Below, piece by piece: positions 21,198 through 31,126 of a stretch of 64,000 nucleotides of DNA. Source of the stretch: Siphonodentalium dalli (lineage: Eukaryota > Mollusca > Scaphopoda > Gadilida > Siphonodentaliidae); NCBI GenBank assembly GCA_032622095.1, contig CP136066.1:167286664-167350663 (forward strand), written 5' to 3'. A program made the position numbers and the translations under genes. Position 1 is the first letter of the stretch, and each line of letters opens with the position of its first letter. The notes beneath the pieces are model-generated. The model was not told where the DNA came from, made no database searches, and saw nothing but the letters and a program-made list of their open reading frames with translations.

Positions 21198-21628
21198 GTT
21201 ATTGATGTTCCCATTTTCACCGTCGAATATCCTATATAATGTCTGTTTCGATATAAAAAAGTTTATTAGAGTCTGCACATTTTTCAAACTCTTCTTGCCG
21301 ACCGAGAACTGTTCATAATACAGTAATACTGCTAAACAAAATGTAAATTGTTATCATAAGACTATTGGACGCGATCGCGCATGTTTTATGAGACATTTCA
21401 AAACACACACATAAAAACTGCTCACTTCTCGAGAGCGCAGCTCACGGAGCCCGATGTTTATTTAGCACAAAGTTTTCCACACTCACGCCGTGAGTAAAAT
21501 CCGTGCGTCCTGATTGGATGAACATCATTATAAAAAGGTCAGGACAACGAGAATGAAATTATACACAATCGACTATCCTAGATAATAAATTCTCACAGTT
21601 AATCGTCTAAAACTCTTTTAATTTCGAC
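21198..21628 (+). promoter_or_regulatory. Homeobox gene promoter and 5' UTR (reference copy)
   Basis: Visible elements are an inverted repeat ACTCACGCCGTGAGT (7-bp arms, 1-bp spacer) at 21481-21495, ATTGG (reverse CCAAT) at 21513-21517, and TATAAAAA at 21529-21536, exactly 100 bp before the ATG. Transcription should start about 30 bp after the TATA box, giving a 5' UTR near 70 nt. Upstream are GCGATCGCGC and CTCGAGAGCGC, also palindromic in part. All these are kept in every complete unit. A focused TATA promoter suits strongly regulated expression; that is inference. Confidence 0.75.
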
Positions 21629-22438
21629 ATGGCTGCAACGTGCTTTGGCTCCTTGATCGACGCCCTGACAGACGAAACTCTCCGAGATCTCAGTCAAGCT
21701 ACATGTAGTAGTTCTGATAGGTTATCTTCTCTTGAGTCATCTCCAGTTAACACATGTGACCTCGAGCCGATGTCAGACAGCCGACTTAACGACTCTCTAT
21801 CAGCAGTGTTTGGTGCGTTTGAACCAGTCAGCTCTTCCGACTATATTGGTGATCTTAAAGATATTCTCGTTCAAGAGTGCAAAGGTGCCACCTTCACAGG
21901 AAGTCTTCTGCAAACAATATCCGACACGGTCGACATCTACAGCCGAGAAAAGGAACTGTTCGTCATATTCAGCCAGCTCGAGTCAGTGACTCCAACAGAA
22001 ATCAGAGACCTGCGCAGTTTCTACCGCTATCAGACAGCCATCGTTGACGCAGAACGACACGACGCCATTGTGAATCCATGTTACTCCAAGCACTACATCG
22101 ACTGCCTCAATCGACACTTCGACAACCAGATCCACTGCATCATGTCCAGAGTTGAACGCAGCCTACAACCACTTCTCGTCAAGACCAGAGAGCCACGTCG
22201 AGTTCTCAAGGTGCGCCCCGTTCTATCCAGATCAGCCGTCCGACTCATGCAGAATTGGTACGACAGCAACCTCCATCATCCATACCCAACGACTGATGTC
22301 ATCGAGTCCCTAGCAACGACAGCAGGTGTTTCTGTTGAACAGGTCAAGAAGTGGTTCGCCAATAAGAGAAACCGAGCAGGCAACACCCGTACCCTTTCAG
22401 AGATTGCCAACAGAAAGAGAACAGCCAGTATGCGATGA
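21629..22438 (+). CDS. SPILE-like TALE homeodomain protein (reference copy)
   Basis: This is a single-exon, 269-aa transcription factor. Residues 20-90 are Ser- and acid-rich and may activate transcription. Residues about 98-185 form a predicted helical domain of no family I can name. Residues 192-254 are a homeodomain of 63 rather than 60 positions; spacing from NWYDSNLHHPYP matches PBC/TALE proteins and is three residues longer than SIX proteins. HPYP (217-220) and WFANKRNR (242-249; Asn51 = N245, Arg53 = R247) are present, with Ala at the specificity position 50. A short basic tail, NRKRTASMR, follows. The TALE class is certain; assignment to the spiralian-specific SPILE group, which acts in early blastomere patterning, rests on sequence character and is inference. 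The start has G at -3 and +4. AATAAA is at 22556-22561. Confidence 0.92.
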   Translation: MAATCFGSLIDALTDETLRDLSQATCSSSDRLSSLESSPVNTCDLEPMSDSRLNDSLSAVFGAFEPVSSSDYIGDLKDILVQECKGATFTGSLLQTISDTVDIYSREKELFVIFSQLESVTPTEIRDLRSFYRYQTAIVDAERHDAIVNPCYSKHYIDCLNRHFDNQIHCIMSRVERSLQPLLVKTREPRRVLKVRPVLSRSAVRLMQNWYDSNLHHPYPTTDVIESLATTAGVSVEQVKKWFANKRNRAGNTRTLSEIANRKRTASMR

Positions 22439-24386
22439 CCTCTCGCCATTATTACTGCCATGTAACATTGTTGTTTTAGTGCTGATCTCATACACATGTA
22501 TATAATTTGCACCATCCTAGTGCTTCGTTGTTGATTATTTTGTTTTTAACTTGATAATAAATTATACACATTCTATAAATGTCTCCAAATTACTCTATTT
22601 TTGTCCTACGAATGACGAATTCCCGCCCTGGCTTGACAATTTAGGGCCATACCATAGATATTATAACATTTACCGGTATACCAGGTAGATTTACTAGTGG
22701 GTTGCTAATTATTTTTAATGGCAGTTGATGGTATCATATTTAAAGCTGAAATATCAAAAGCCTAGCCATACAGTTTGCTTAAATCCAGTCAGGACATTTT
22801 CACCTCAGCAGAGAGCATCAAGCAATAATAAAATAACAAAATTCTATAAATGTCTCCAAATTACTCTCTTAACTGTTGCCCTATACGAATGACGAATTCC
22901 CGACTTGACAATACTATCGATAGCATTACATTTATCGGTATATCAAAAATTGTGTTGGTAGATTTACCAGTGAGTCCCTCCTGTTGTTAGTCTCCCAAAC
23001 AACACTAGCTTCGGTCAAATCTAACTCAGTTCTAATTATGTTGTTGGCAGTTGATGGTATCATATTTAAAGCTCAAATATCAAATATGTTGGATCCAAAA
23101 ACATCTCTTAAAGATGCATAATCCGAATTGAGGCTCCAAAATAACTATTTCTTTGGCTTCGGGGGTAAATTTTTGAAGTTTGTTATTTGTCGAGATGTTC
23201 AATTATTTGTGGCCCAGAAAAAAATCGTCAAACAGCATGTCTCGGACAAAATTGCGGACGAAGATGGATAACTCTAAAATCAATTGGTAATACGGACAAG
23301 TTTCGTGATACTCAAGTGATAATACGGTCATATTTCGTTGACCAAAATGTTGATGAGTAACACGTTTTGGGAAATTTTATAACATAGTAGACAGTGGTTA
23401 GCATTATTTTATTGCAATTATTCGATTCTGATAACTAAAGCATATTTTGAAGAAATGTTGTTGTATATTGAAGATATGGCGATCGTCTGATCCGATTGAG
23501 TACATTTAAAGCCAATCCATACAGTTTGCTCAAAGGGGGACTCTAACCATAAATCCGGCCATTTATGGGAACATCTCGTTTTATACTCAACAGAATATAT
23601 GCAATGAATGAATTTGAGCCACGTATGAGTGCAAAATACACTAATGTGCTCTATGAATGATGCAAACAATATGGTAAATATAATGAAAATGAATTTATGA
23701 CTGCAGTCAATTACACATATTCATAATAATAATAACCATGTTGTTTGCACCGTTCATAGAGCACATGAGTATATTTTTTGCACTAATTTATGGCTCAAAT
23801 TAATTCATTTGTTGCATATATTCTGTTGAGTATAAAAGGAGATGATCCCATAAATGGCCGGATTTAGTGTACAGTCCCCTTTAAATCCAGTCAAGACATT
23901 TCACTTCCGCTGGGAGCTTCAAGGTAAAGAATTTTAACAGAGGACCAACCAATTTACGTGGGGGGAGTAATCGGTTGGACGATATGCCCAAGTGTGAGTG
24001 TTTTTTGTTAAGAATAAATTAATCCGGGATTTGTTCTGGAAAAATAACTCATGAATCTCATCCCAATGGCATGATCAACTTGGCATGAAAATTCTCAATA
24101 ACAGCAAATCTGTTGTTTTGAACTAAACATGTATCTGGTCCGTCTGACACCACACCTACAAAATCTCAGGAATTATTAAGTTATCATACATATCAAGAAG
24201 TGTTTCCAACAAATGCATACAACAAGTAGAGGAAATTATATCCACCACGCTACATTATTGTCTTTATGCATTTCGAGAAGACGACAAAAATAGGTTTTCG
24301 ATTAGTTTTGGACAAAACTAATTAAATATTTAATAAAAAATTGGGGCCAGGAGGTGCGAACATCTCTTCTCAAAAGGTGTGAATAT
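22439..24386. repeat. Array spacer, long type (reference)
   Basis: In order: 3' UTR with AATAAA; module 1 (about 22570-22835), which holds the empty foldback target GTTTGCTTAAATCCAGTC; module 2 (from about 22841, offset 271 bp); the long-type segment (about 23097-23530); the foldback; and a segment at 24110-24240 (GAACTAAACATGTATC and on) replacing the GGCAGCC module of short units. It ends GGGGCCAGGAGGTGC. No gene is seen. Confidence 0.85.
23532..23882. mobile_element. TTAA foldback element, full length (reference)
   Basis: The left arm (172 bp) and right arm (179 bp) are imperfect inverted copies meeting at TGACTGCAGTCA (23698-23709). The ends are AGGGGGACT and AGTCCCCT, flanked by TTAA (mutated to TCAA on the left here). 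Module 1 of the same unit shows the same flanks without the element, with a single TTAA. TTAA duplications are typical of piggyBac and some other DNA transposon groups. No transposase is inside. Confidence 0.8.
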
Positions 24387-24521
24387 TAGTGATGCGGACC
24401 GGACCGCTTTGGACCGGTCTGGTCCGCGGTCCAGGTGTGGACCGCGTCCGACCGGACCGGGTGTCACTGGACCGGACCGGACCGCTTTTTGCCGCCGGTC
24501 CGGTACTCTCCGATCCGGTCC
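24387..24521 (+). mobile_element. GGACC-rich block, hAT-like terminus
   Basis: It starts TAGTGATGCGGACC. Compared with the copy at 20043, it has CCAGGTGTGG and CTCCGATCCGG variants that recur in all later long units. 24522-24846 is the AT-rich segment; its two GGCCGCCTGCTTTGATGTCGC repeats are at 24706-24726 and 24735-24755. Confidence 0.45.
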
Positions 24522-24846
24522 ACTATTTTACTTCAGTTATAATAAACTATCGCGAATATTATTGCGTATTTGCCGTCATATCAATTAGCAACGATGTATT
24601 GACGCATTCAAGTGGTTAATATCTATTAAACGTTTGATGCCACGAAAACAATCTATATATGTAGTTTGTACATGTCACTTTCCTTATGAAAGTGCCAGTG
24701 TGGGCGGCCGCCTGCTTTGATGTCGCCGATTTCCGGCCGCCTGCTTTGATGTCGCAAAATGTTAAGCATTCTGAAAACATTTTCAAAATATAAAAATTGC
24801 TTGTTTCGTTCTAAATTGTTTTTAATAACTACTATCCTACACCTGA

Positions 24847-25530
24847 CTATCCTAGTCTGCATGTTTTACGTTTGAGGTGAATTAAATCTAATGTTTCCCT
24901 TGATACCCTCCAAGTGTTTTGCTTAATTCTCTTTTTTGGACATGCTATGTCAATGGCATCCCTAACAATATCAGATATTGCTATGGCTGCAATCTCAATA
25001 TCATTTGGAGATTTAATTTCAGTCTTGTCGATGTTTGCGTTGATTAATTCCCTAAATTTGTCCCAATTTGCATTTCTGAGGTTTCTTTTGAGAATAACTT
25101 TATTGTGTTGTGGTTTAGCATTTGTTATATAGAGTTCGACTGGGTAGTGGTCACTCTCTACATCAAATCCTATTTTGCATTTATGTATAGATTTTGCAAT
25201 TGATGGCGTGGCAAGAGCATAATCTAATATATCCCATGATCTGGTCGCTATGTGGTAGTGCGTTGCGATGCCCTTGTTATTGAGTAACACTAGTTCTCGA
25301 TCTTCGATTATGTCGAAAAGTGCGTCCCCGTAGGGATTAGTTTTGCTGCATTTGTAAACAATGTGTTTTGCGTTAAGGTCTCCCAAAAAGATGCAGTTTT
25401 TTAATTTATTGGTAAAAAATTTGAATGTTGAGAGTTGAGGGGGGGTTTTGCAAGGGGGTACGTATAGTGAAACTATAGCCGTTTTCCTATTACCGACAGA
25501 AGTAAACGATCGCATAATTATGTTATACAT
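24847..25530 (-). mobile_element. LINE endonuclease fragment, 227-aa ORF intact
   Basis: It has a 7-G run and full frame, with ACPKKRIKQNTWR at the C-terminal end where the 20503 copy has ACQKKRIKQNNWR. Confidence 0.8.
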
Positions 25531-25541
25531 GCAGTTGTAGT

Positions 25542-25972
25542 GTTATTGATGTTCCCATTTTCACCGTCGAATATCCTATATAATGTCTGTTTCGATATAA
25601 AAAAGTTTATTAGAGTCTGCACATTTTTCAAACTCTTCTTGCCGACCGAGAACTGTTCATAATACAGTAATACTGCTAAACAAAATGTAAATTGTTATCA
25701 TAAGACTATTGGACGCGATCGCGCATGTTTTATGAGACATTTCAAAACACACACATAAAAACTGCTCACTTCTCGAGAGCGCAGCTCACGGAGCCCGATG
25801 TTTATTTAGCACAAAGTTTTCCACACTCACGCCGTGAGTAAAATCCGTGCGTCCTGATTGGATGAACATCATTATAAAAAGGTCAGGACAACGAGAATGA
25901 AATTATACACAATCGACTATCCTAGATAATAAATTCTCACAGTTAATCGTCTAAAACTCTTTTAATTTCGAC
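25542..25972 (+). promoter_or_regulatory. Homeobox gene promoter and 5' UTR
   Basis: TATAAAAA is at 25873-25880, 100 bp before the ATG. ACTCACGCCGTGAGT is at 25825-25839 and ATTGG at about 25857. It looks the same as the reference promoter by eye. Confidence 0.75.
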
Positions 25973-26782
25973 ATGGCTGCAACGTGCTTTGGCTCCTTGA
26001 TCGACGCCCTGACAGACGAAACTCTCCGAGATCTCAGTCAAGCTACATGTAGTAGTTCTGATAGGTTATCTTCTCTTGAGTCATCTCCAGTTAACACATG
26101 TGACCTCGAGCCGATGTCAGACAGCCGACTTAACGACTCTCTATCAGCAGTGTTTGGTGCGTTTGAACCAGTCAGCTCTTCCGACTATATTGGTGATCTT
26201 AAAGATATTCTCGTTCAAGAGTGCAAAGGTGCCACCTTCACAGGAAGTCTTCTGCAAACAATATCCGACACGGTCGACATCTACAGCCGAGAAAAGGAAC
26301 TGTTCGTCATATTCAGCCAGCTCGAGTCAGTGACTCCAACAGAAATCAGAGACCTGCGCAGTTTCTACCGCTATCAGACAGCCATCGTTGACGCAGAACG
26401 ACACGACGCCATTGTGAATCCATGTTACTCCAAGCACTACATCGACTGCCTCAATCGACACTTCGACAACCAGATCCACTGCATCATGTCCAGAGTTGAA
26501 CGCAGCCTACAACCACTTCTCGTCAAGACCAGAGAGCCACGTCGAGTTCTCAAGGTGCGCCCCGTTCTATCCAGATCAGCCGTCCGACTCATGCAGAATT
26601 GGTACGACAGCAACCTCCATCATCCATACCCAACGACTGATGTCATCGAGTCCCTAGCAACGACAGCAGGTGTTTCTGTTGAACAGGTCAAGAAGTGGTT
26701 CGCCAATAAGAGAAACCGAGCAGGCAACACCCGTACCCTTTCAGAGATTGCCAACAGAAAGAGAACAGCCAGTATGCGATGA
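25973..26782 (+). CDS. SPILE-like TALE homeodomain protein
   Basis: The 269-aa product is identical to that of the 21629 copy, with T121. ATG-to-ATG distance from that copy is 4344 bp, and the flanking promoter and 3' UTR also match almost base for base. The unit is therefore a very recent duplicate, or was homogenised by gene conversion. Helical domain, homeodomain (192-254), HPYP and WFANKRNR are all present. TATA at -100 and AATAAA 118 nt after the stop are intact, so this copy should be expressible. Confidence 0.92.
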   Translation: MAATCFGSLIDALTDETLRDLSQATCSSSDRLSSLESSPVNTCDLEPMSDSRLNDSLSAVFGAFEPVSSSDYIGDLKDILVQECKGATFTGSLLQTISDTVDIYSREKELFVIFSQLESVTPTEIRDLRSFYRYQTAIVDAERHDAIVNPCYSKHYIDCLNRHFDNQIHCIMSRVERSLQPLLVKTREPRRVLKVRPVLSRSAVRLMQNWYDSNLHHPYPTTDVIESLATTAGVSVEQVKKWFANKRNRAGNTRTLSEIANRKRTASMR

Positions 26783-28730
26783 CCTCTCGCCATTATTACT
26801 GCCATGTAACATTGTTGTTTTAGTGCTGATCTCATACACATGTATATAATTTGCACCATCCTAGTGCTTCGTTGTTGATTATTTTGTTTTTAACTTGATA
26901 ATAAATTATACACATTCTATAAATGTCTCCAAATTACTCTATTTTTGTCCTACGAATGACGAATTCCCGCCCTGGCTTGACAATTTAGGGCCATACCATA
27001 GATATTATAACATTTACCGGTATACCAGGTAGATTTACTAGTGGGTTGCTAATTATTTTTAATGGCAGTTGATGGTATCATATTTAAAGCTGAAATATCA
27101 AAAGCCTAGCCATACAGTTTGCTTAAATCCAGTCAGGACATTTTCACCTCAGCAGAGAGCATCAAGCAATAATAAAATAAAAAAATTCTATAAATGTCTC
27201 CAAATTACTCTCTTAACTGTTGCCCTATACGAATGACGAATTCCCGACTTGACAATACTATCGATAGCATTACATTTATCGGTATATCAAAAATTGTGTT
27301 GGTAGATTTACCAGTGAGTCCCTCCTGTTGTTAGTCTCCCAAACAACACTAGCTTCGGTCAAATCTAACTCAGTGCTAATTATGTTGTTGGCAGTTGATG
27401 GTATCATATTTAAAGCTCAAATATCAAATATGTTGGATCCAAAAACATCTCTTAAAGATGCATAATCCGAATTGAGGCTCCAAAATAACTATTTCTTTGG
27501 CTTCGGGGGTAAATTTTTGAAGTTTGTTATTTGTCGAGATGTTCAATTATTTGTGGCCCAGAAAAAAATCGTCAAACAGCATGTCTCGGACAAAATTGCG
27601 GACGAAGATGGATAACTCTAAAATCAATTGGTAATACGGACAAGTTTCGTGATACTCAAGTGATAATACGGTCATATTTCGTTGACCAAAATGTTGATGA
27701 GTAACACGTTTTGGGAAATTTTATAACATAGTAGACAGTGGTTAGCATTATTTTATTGCAATTATTCGATTCTGATAACTAAAGCATATTTTGAAGAAAT
27801 GTTGTTGTATATTGAAGATATGGCGATCGTCTGATCCGATTGAGTACATTTAAAGCCAATCCATACAGTTTGCTCAAAGGGGGACTCTAACCATAAATCC
27901 GGCCATTTATGGGAACATCTCGTTTTATACTCAACAGAATATATGCAATGAATGAATTTGAGCCACGTATGAGTGCAAAATACACTAATGTGCTCTATGA
28001 ATGATGCAAACAATATGGTAAATATAATGAAAATGAATTTATGACTGCAGTCAATTACACATATTCATAATAATAATAACCATGTTGTTTGCACCGTTCA
28101 TAGAGCACATGAGTATATTTTTTGCACTAATTTATGGCTCAAATTAATTCATTTGTTGCATATATTCTGTTGAGTATAAAAGGAGATGATCCCATAAATG
28201 GCCGGATTTAGTGTACAGTCCCCTTTAAATCCAGTCAAGACATTTCACTTCCGCTGGGAGCTTCAAGGTAAAGAATTTTAACAGAGGACCAACCAATTTA
28301 CGTGGGGGGAGTAATCGGTTGGACGATATGCCCAAGTGTGAGTGTTTTTTGTTAAGAATAAATTAATCCGGGATTTGTTCTGGAAAAATAACTCATGAAT
28401 CTCATCCCAATGGCATGATCAACTTGGCATGAAAATTCTCAATAACAGCAAATCTGTTGTTTTGAACTAAACATGTATCTGGTCCGTCTGACACCACACC
28501 TACAAAATCTCAGGAATTATTAAGTTATCATACATATCAAGAAGTGTTTCCAACAAATGCATACAACAAGTAGAGGAAATTATATCCACCACGCTACATT
28601 ATTGTCTTTATGCATTTCGAGAAGACGACAAAAATAGGTTTTCGATTAGTTTTGGACAAAACTAATTAAATATTTAATAAAAAATTGGGGCCAGGAGGTG
28701 CGAACATCTCTTCTCAAAAGGTGTGAATAT
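26783..28730. repeat. Array spacer, long type
   Basis: Nearly identical to 22439-24386 with the same order of parts. A visible difference is AAATAAAAAAATTC for AAATAACAAAATTC near 27175. No gene is seen. Confidence 0.85.
27876..28226. mobile_element. TTAA foldback element, full length
   Basis: 351 bp, offset exactly 4344 bp from the reference foldback, with the same TCAA change at the left flank. Confidence 0.8.
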
Positions 28731-28865
28731 TAGTGATGCGGACCGGACCGCTTTGGACCGGTCTGGTCCGCGGTCCAGGTGTGGACCGCGTCCGACCGGA
28801 CCGGGTGTCACTGGACCGGACCGGACCGCTTTTTGCCGCCGGTCCGGTACTCTCCGATCCGGTCC
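28731..28865 (+). mobile_element. GGACC-rich block, hAT-like terminus
   Basis: Same sequence as at 24387 by eye. 28866-29190 is the AT-rich segment with the GGCCGCC repeats. Confidence 0.45.
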
Positions 28866-29190
28866 ACTATTTTACTTCAGTTATAATAAACTATCGCGAA
28901 TATTATTGCGTATTTGCCGTCATATCAATTAGCAACGATGTATTGACGCATTCAAGTGGTTAATATCTATTAAACGTTTGATGCCACGAAAACAATCTAT
29001 ATATGTAGTTTGTACATGTCACTTTCCTTATGAAAGTGCCAGTGTGGGCGGCCGCCTGCTTTGATGTCGCCGATTTCCGGCCGCCTGCTTTGATGTCGCA
29101 AAATGTTAAGCATTCTGAAAACATTTTCAAAATATAAAAATTGCTTGTTTCGTTCTAAATTGTTTTTAATAACTACTATCCTACACCTGA

Positions 29191-29874
29191 CTATCCTAGT
29201 CTGCATGTTTTACGTTTGAGGTGAATTAAATCTAATGTTTCCCTTGATACCCTCCAAGTGTTTTGCTTAATTCTCTTTTTTGGACATGCTATGTCAATGG
29301 CATCCCTAACAATATCAGATATTGCTATGGCTGCAATCTCAATATCATTTGGAGATTTAATTTCAGTCTTGTCGATGTTTGCGTTGATTAATTCCCTAAA
29401 TTTGTCCCAATTTGCATTTCTGAGGTTTCTTTTGAGAATAACTTTATTGTGTTGTGGTTTAGCATTTGTTATATAGAGTTCGACTGGGTAGTGGTCACTC
29501 TCTACATCAAATCCTATTTTGCATTTATGTATAGATTTTGCAATTGATGGCGTGGCAAGAGCATAATCTAATATATCCCATGATCTGGTCGCTATGTGGT
29601 AGTGCGTTGCGATGCCCTTGTTATTGAGTAACACTAGTTCTCGATCTTCGATTATGTCGAAAAGTGCGTCCCCGTAGGGATTAGTTTTGCTGCATTTGTA
29701 AACAATGTGTTTTGCGTTAAGGTCTCCCAAAAAGATGCAGTTTTTTAATTTATTGGTAAAAAATTTGAATGTTGAGAGTTGAGGGGGGGTTTTGCAAGGG
29801 GGTACGTATAGTGAAACTATAGCCGTTTTCCTATTACTGACAGAAGTAAACGATCGCATAATTATGTTATACAT
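29191..29874 (-). mobile_element. LINE endonuclease fragment, 227-aa ORF intact
   Basis: Differs from the 24847 copy by S for G in the N-terminal RSFTSVSNRK segment. The 7-G run keeps the frame. Confidence 0.8.
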
Positions 29875-29885
29875 GCAGTTGTAGT

Positions 29886-30316
29886 GTTATTGATGTTCCC
29901 ATTTTCACCGTCGAATATCCTATATAATGTCTGTTTCGATATAAAAAAGTTTATTAGAGTCTGCACATTTTTCAAACTCTTCTTGCCGACCGAGAACTGT
30001 TCATAATACAGTAATACTGCTAAACAAAATGTAAATTGTTATCATAAGACTATTGGACGCGATCGCGCATGTTTTATGAGACATTTCAAAACACACACAT
30101 AAAAACTGCTCACTTCTCGAGAGCGCAGCTCACGGAGCCCGATGTTTATTTAGCACAAAGTTTTCCACACTCACGCCGTGAGTAAAATCCGTGCGTCCTG
30201 ATTGGATGAACATCATTATAAAAAGGTCAGGACAACGAGAATGAAATTATACACAATCGACTATCCTAGATAATAAATTCTCACAGTTAATCGTCTAAAA
30301 CTCTTTTAATTTCGAC
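29886..30316 (+). promoter_or_regulatory. Homeobox gene promoter and 5' UTR
   Basis: TATAAAAA is at 30217-30224. The inverted repeat ACTCACGCCGTGAGT is at 30169-30183. Confidence 0.75.
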
Positions 30317-31126
30317 ATGGCTGCAACGTGCTTTGGCTCCTTGATCGACGCCCTGACAGACGAAACTCTCCGAGATCTCAGTCAAGCTACATGTAGTAGT
30401 TCTGATAGGTTATCTTCTCTTGAGTCATCTCCAGTTAACACATGTGACCTCGAGCCGATGTCAGACAGCCGACTTAACGACTCTCTATCAGCAGTGTTTG
30501 GTGCGTTTGAACCAGTCAGCTCTTCCGACTATATTGGTGATCTTAAAGATATTCTCGTTCAAGAGTGCAAAGGTGCCACCTTCACAGGAAGTCTTCTGCA
30601 AACAATATCCGACACGGTCGACATCTACAGCCGAGAAAAGGAACTGTTCGTCATATTCAGCCAGCTCGAGTCAGTGACTCCAACAGAAATCAGAGACCTG
30701 CGCAGTTTCTACCGCTATCAGACAGCCATCGTTGACGCAGAACGACACGACGCCATTGTGAATCCATGTTACTCCAAGCACTACATCGACTGCCTCAATC
30801 GACACTTCGACAACCAGATCCACTGCATCATGTCCAGAGTTGAACGCAGCCTACAACCACTTCTCGTCAAGACCAGAGAGCCACGTCGAGTTCTCAAGGT
30901 GCGCCCCGTTCTATCCAGATCAGCCGTCCGACTCATGCAGAATTGGTACGACAGCAACCTCCATCATCCATACCCAACGACTGATGTCATCGAGTCCCTA
31001 GCAACGACAGCAGGTGTTTCTGTTGAACAGGTCAAGAAGTGGTTCGCCAATAAGAGAAACCGAGCAGGCAACACCCGTACCCTTTCAGAGATTGCCAACA
31101 GAAAGAGAACAGCCAGTATGCGATGA
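30317..31126 (+). CDS. SPILE-like TALE homeodomain protein
   Basis: The 269-aa product is identical to those at 21629 and 25973 (T121). It lies 4344 bp after the previous copy. Promoter, start context, homeodomain and poly(A) signal are all intact. With its two upstream neighbours it forms a run of three intact copies with the same protein, the most uniform stretch of the array. Confidence 0.92.
   Translation: MAATCFGSLIDALTDETLRDLSQATCSSSDRLSSLESSPVNTCDLEPMSDSRLNDSLSAVFGAFEPVSSSDYIGDLKDILVQECKGATFTGSLLQTISDTVDIYSREKELFVIFSQLESVTPTEIRDLRSFYRYQTAIVDAERHDAIVNPCYSKHYIDCLNRHFDNQIHCIMSRVERSLQPLLVKTREPRRVLKVRPVLSRSAVRLMQNWYDSNLHHPYPTTDVIESLATTAGVSVEQVKKWFANKRNRAGNTRTLSEIANRKRTASMR

Noticed and set aside
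21732-21989. 85-aa (or 87-aa) ORF in another frame of the homeobox CDS
   Set aside because: It is an overlapping-frame shadow, and its sequence shifts with synonymous changes in the real gene.
22202-22390. SIX-class homeodomain instead of TALE
   Set aside because: SIX proteins have WYAHNPYP spacing without the three extra loop residues. Here the distance from helix 1 to PYP equals that of PBC/TALE proteins.
22276-22515. 79-aa antisense ORF over the homeobox 3' end, repeated in every unit
   Set aside because: It lies opposite the homeodomain codons and recurs only because the gene does. It has no recognisable domain and no promoter of its own.
22439-24386. CRISPR-like or other regularly spaced short repeats
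   Set aside because: The direct repeats are diverged 270-bp modules, and the organism is eukaryotic.
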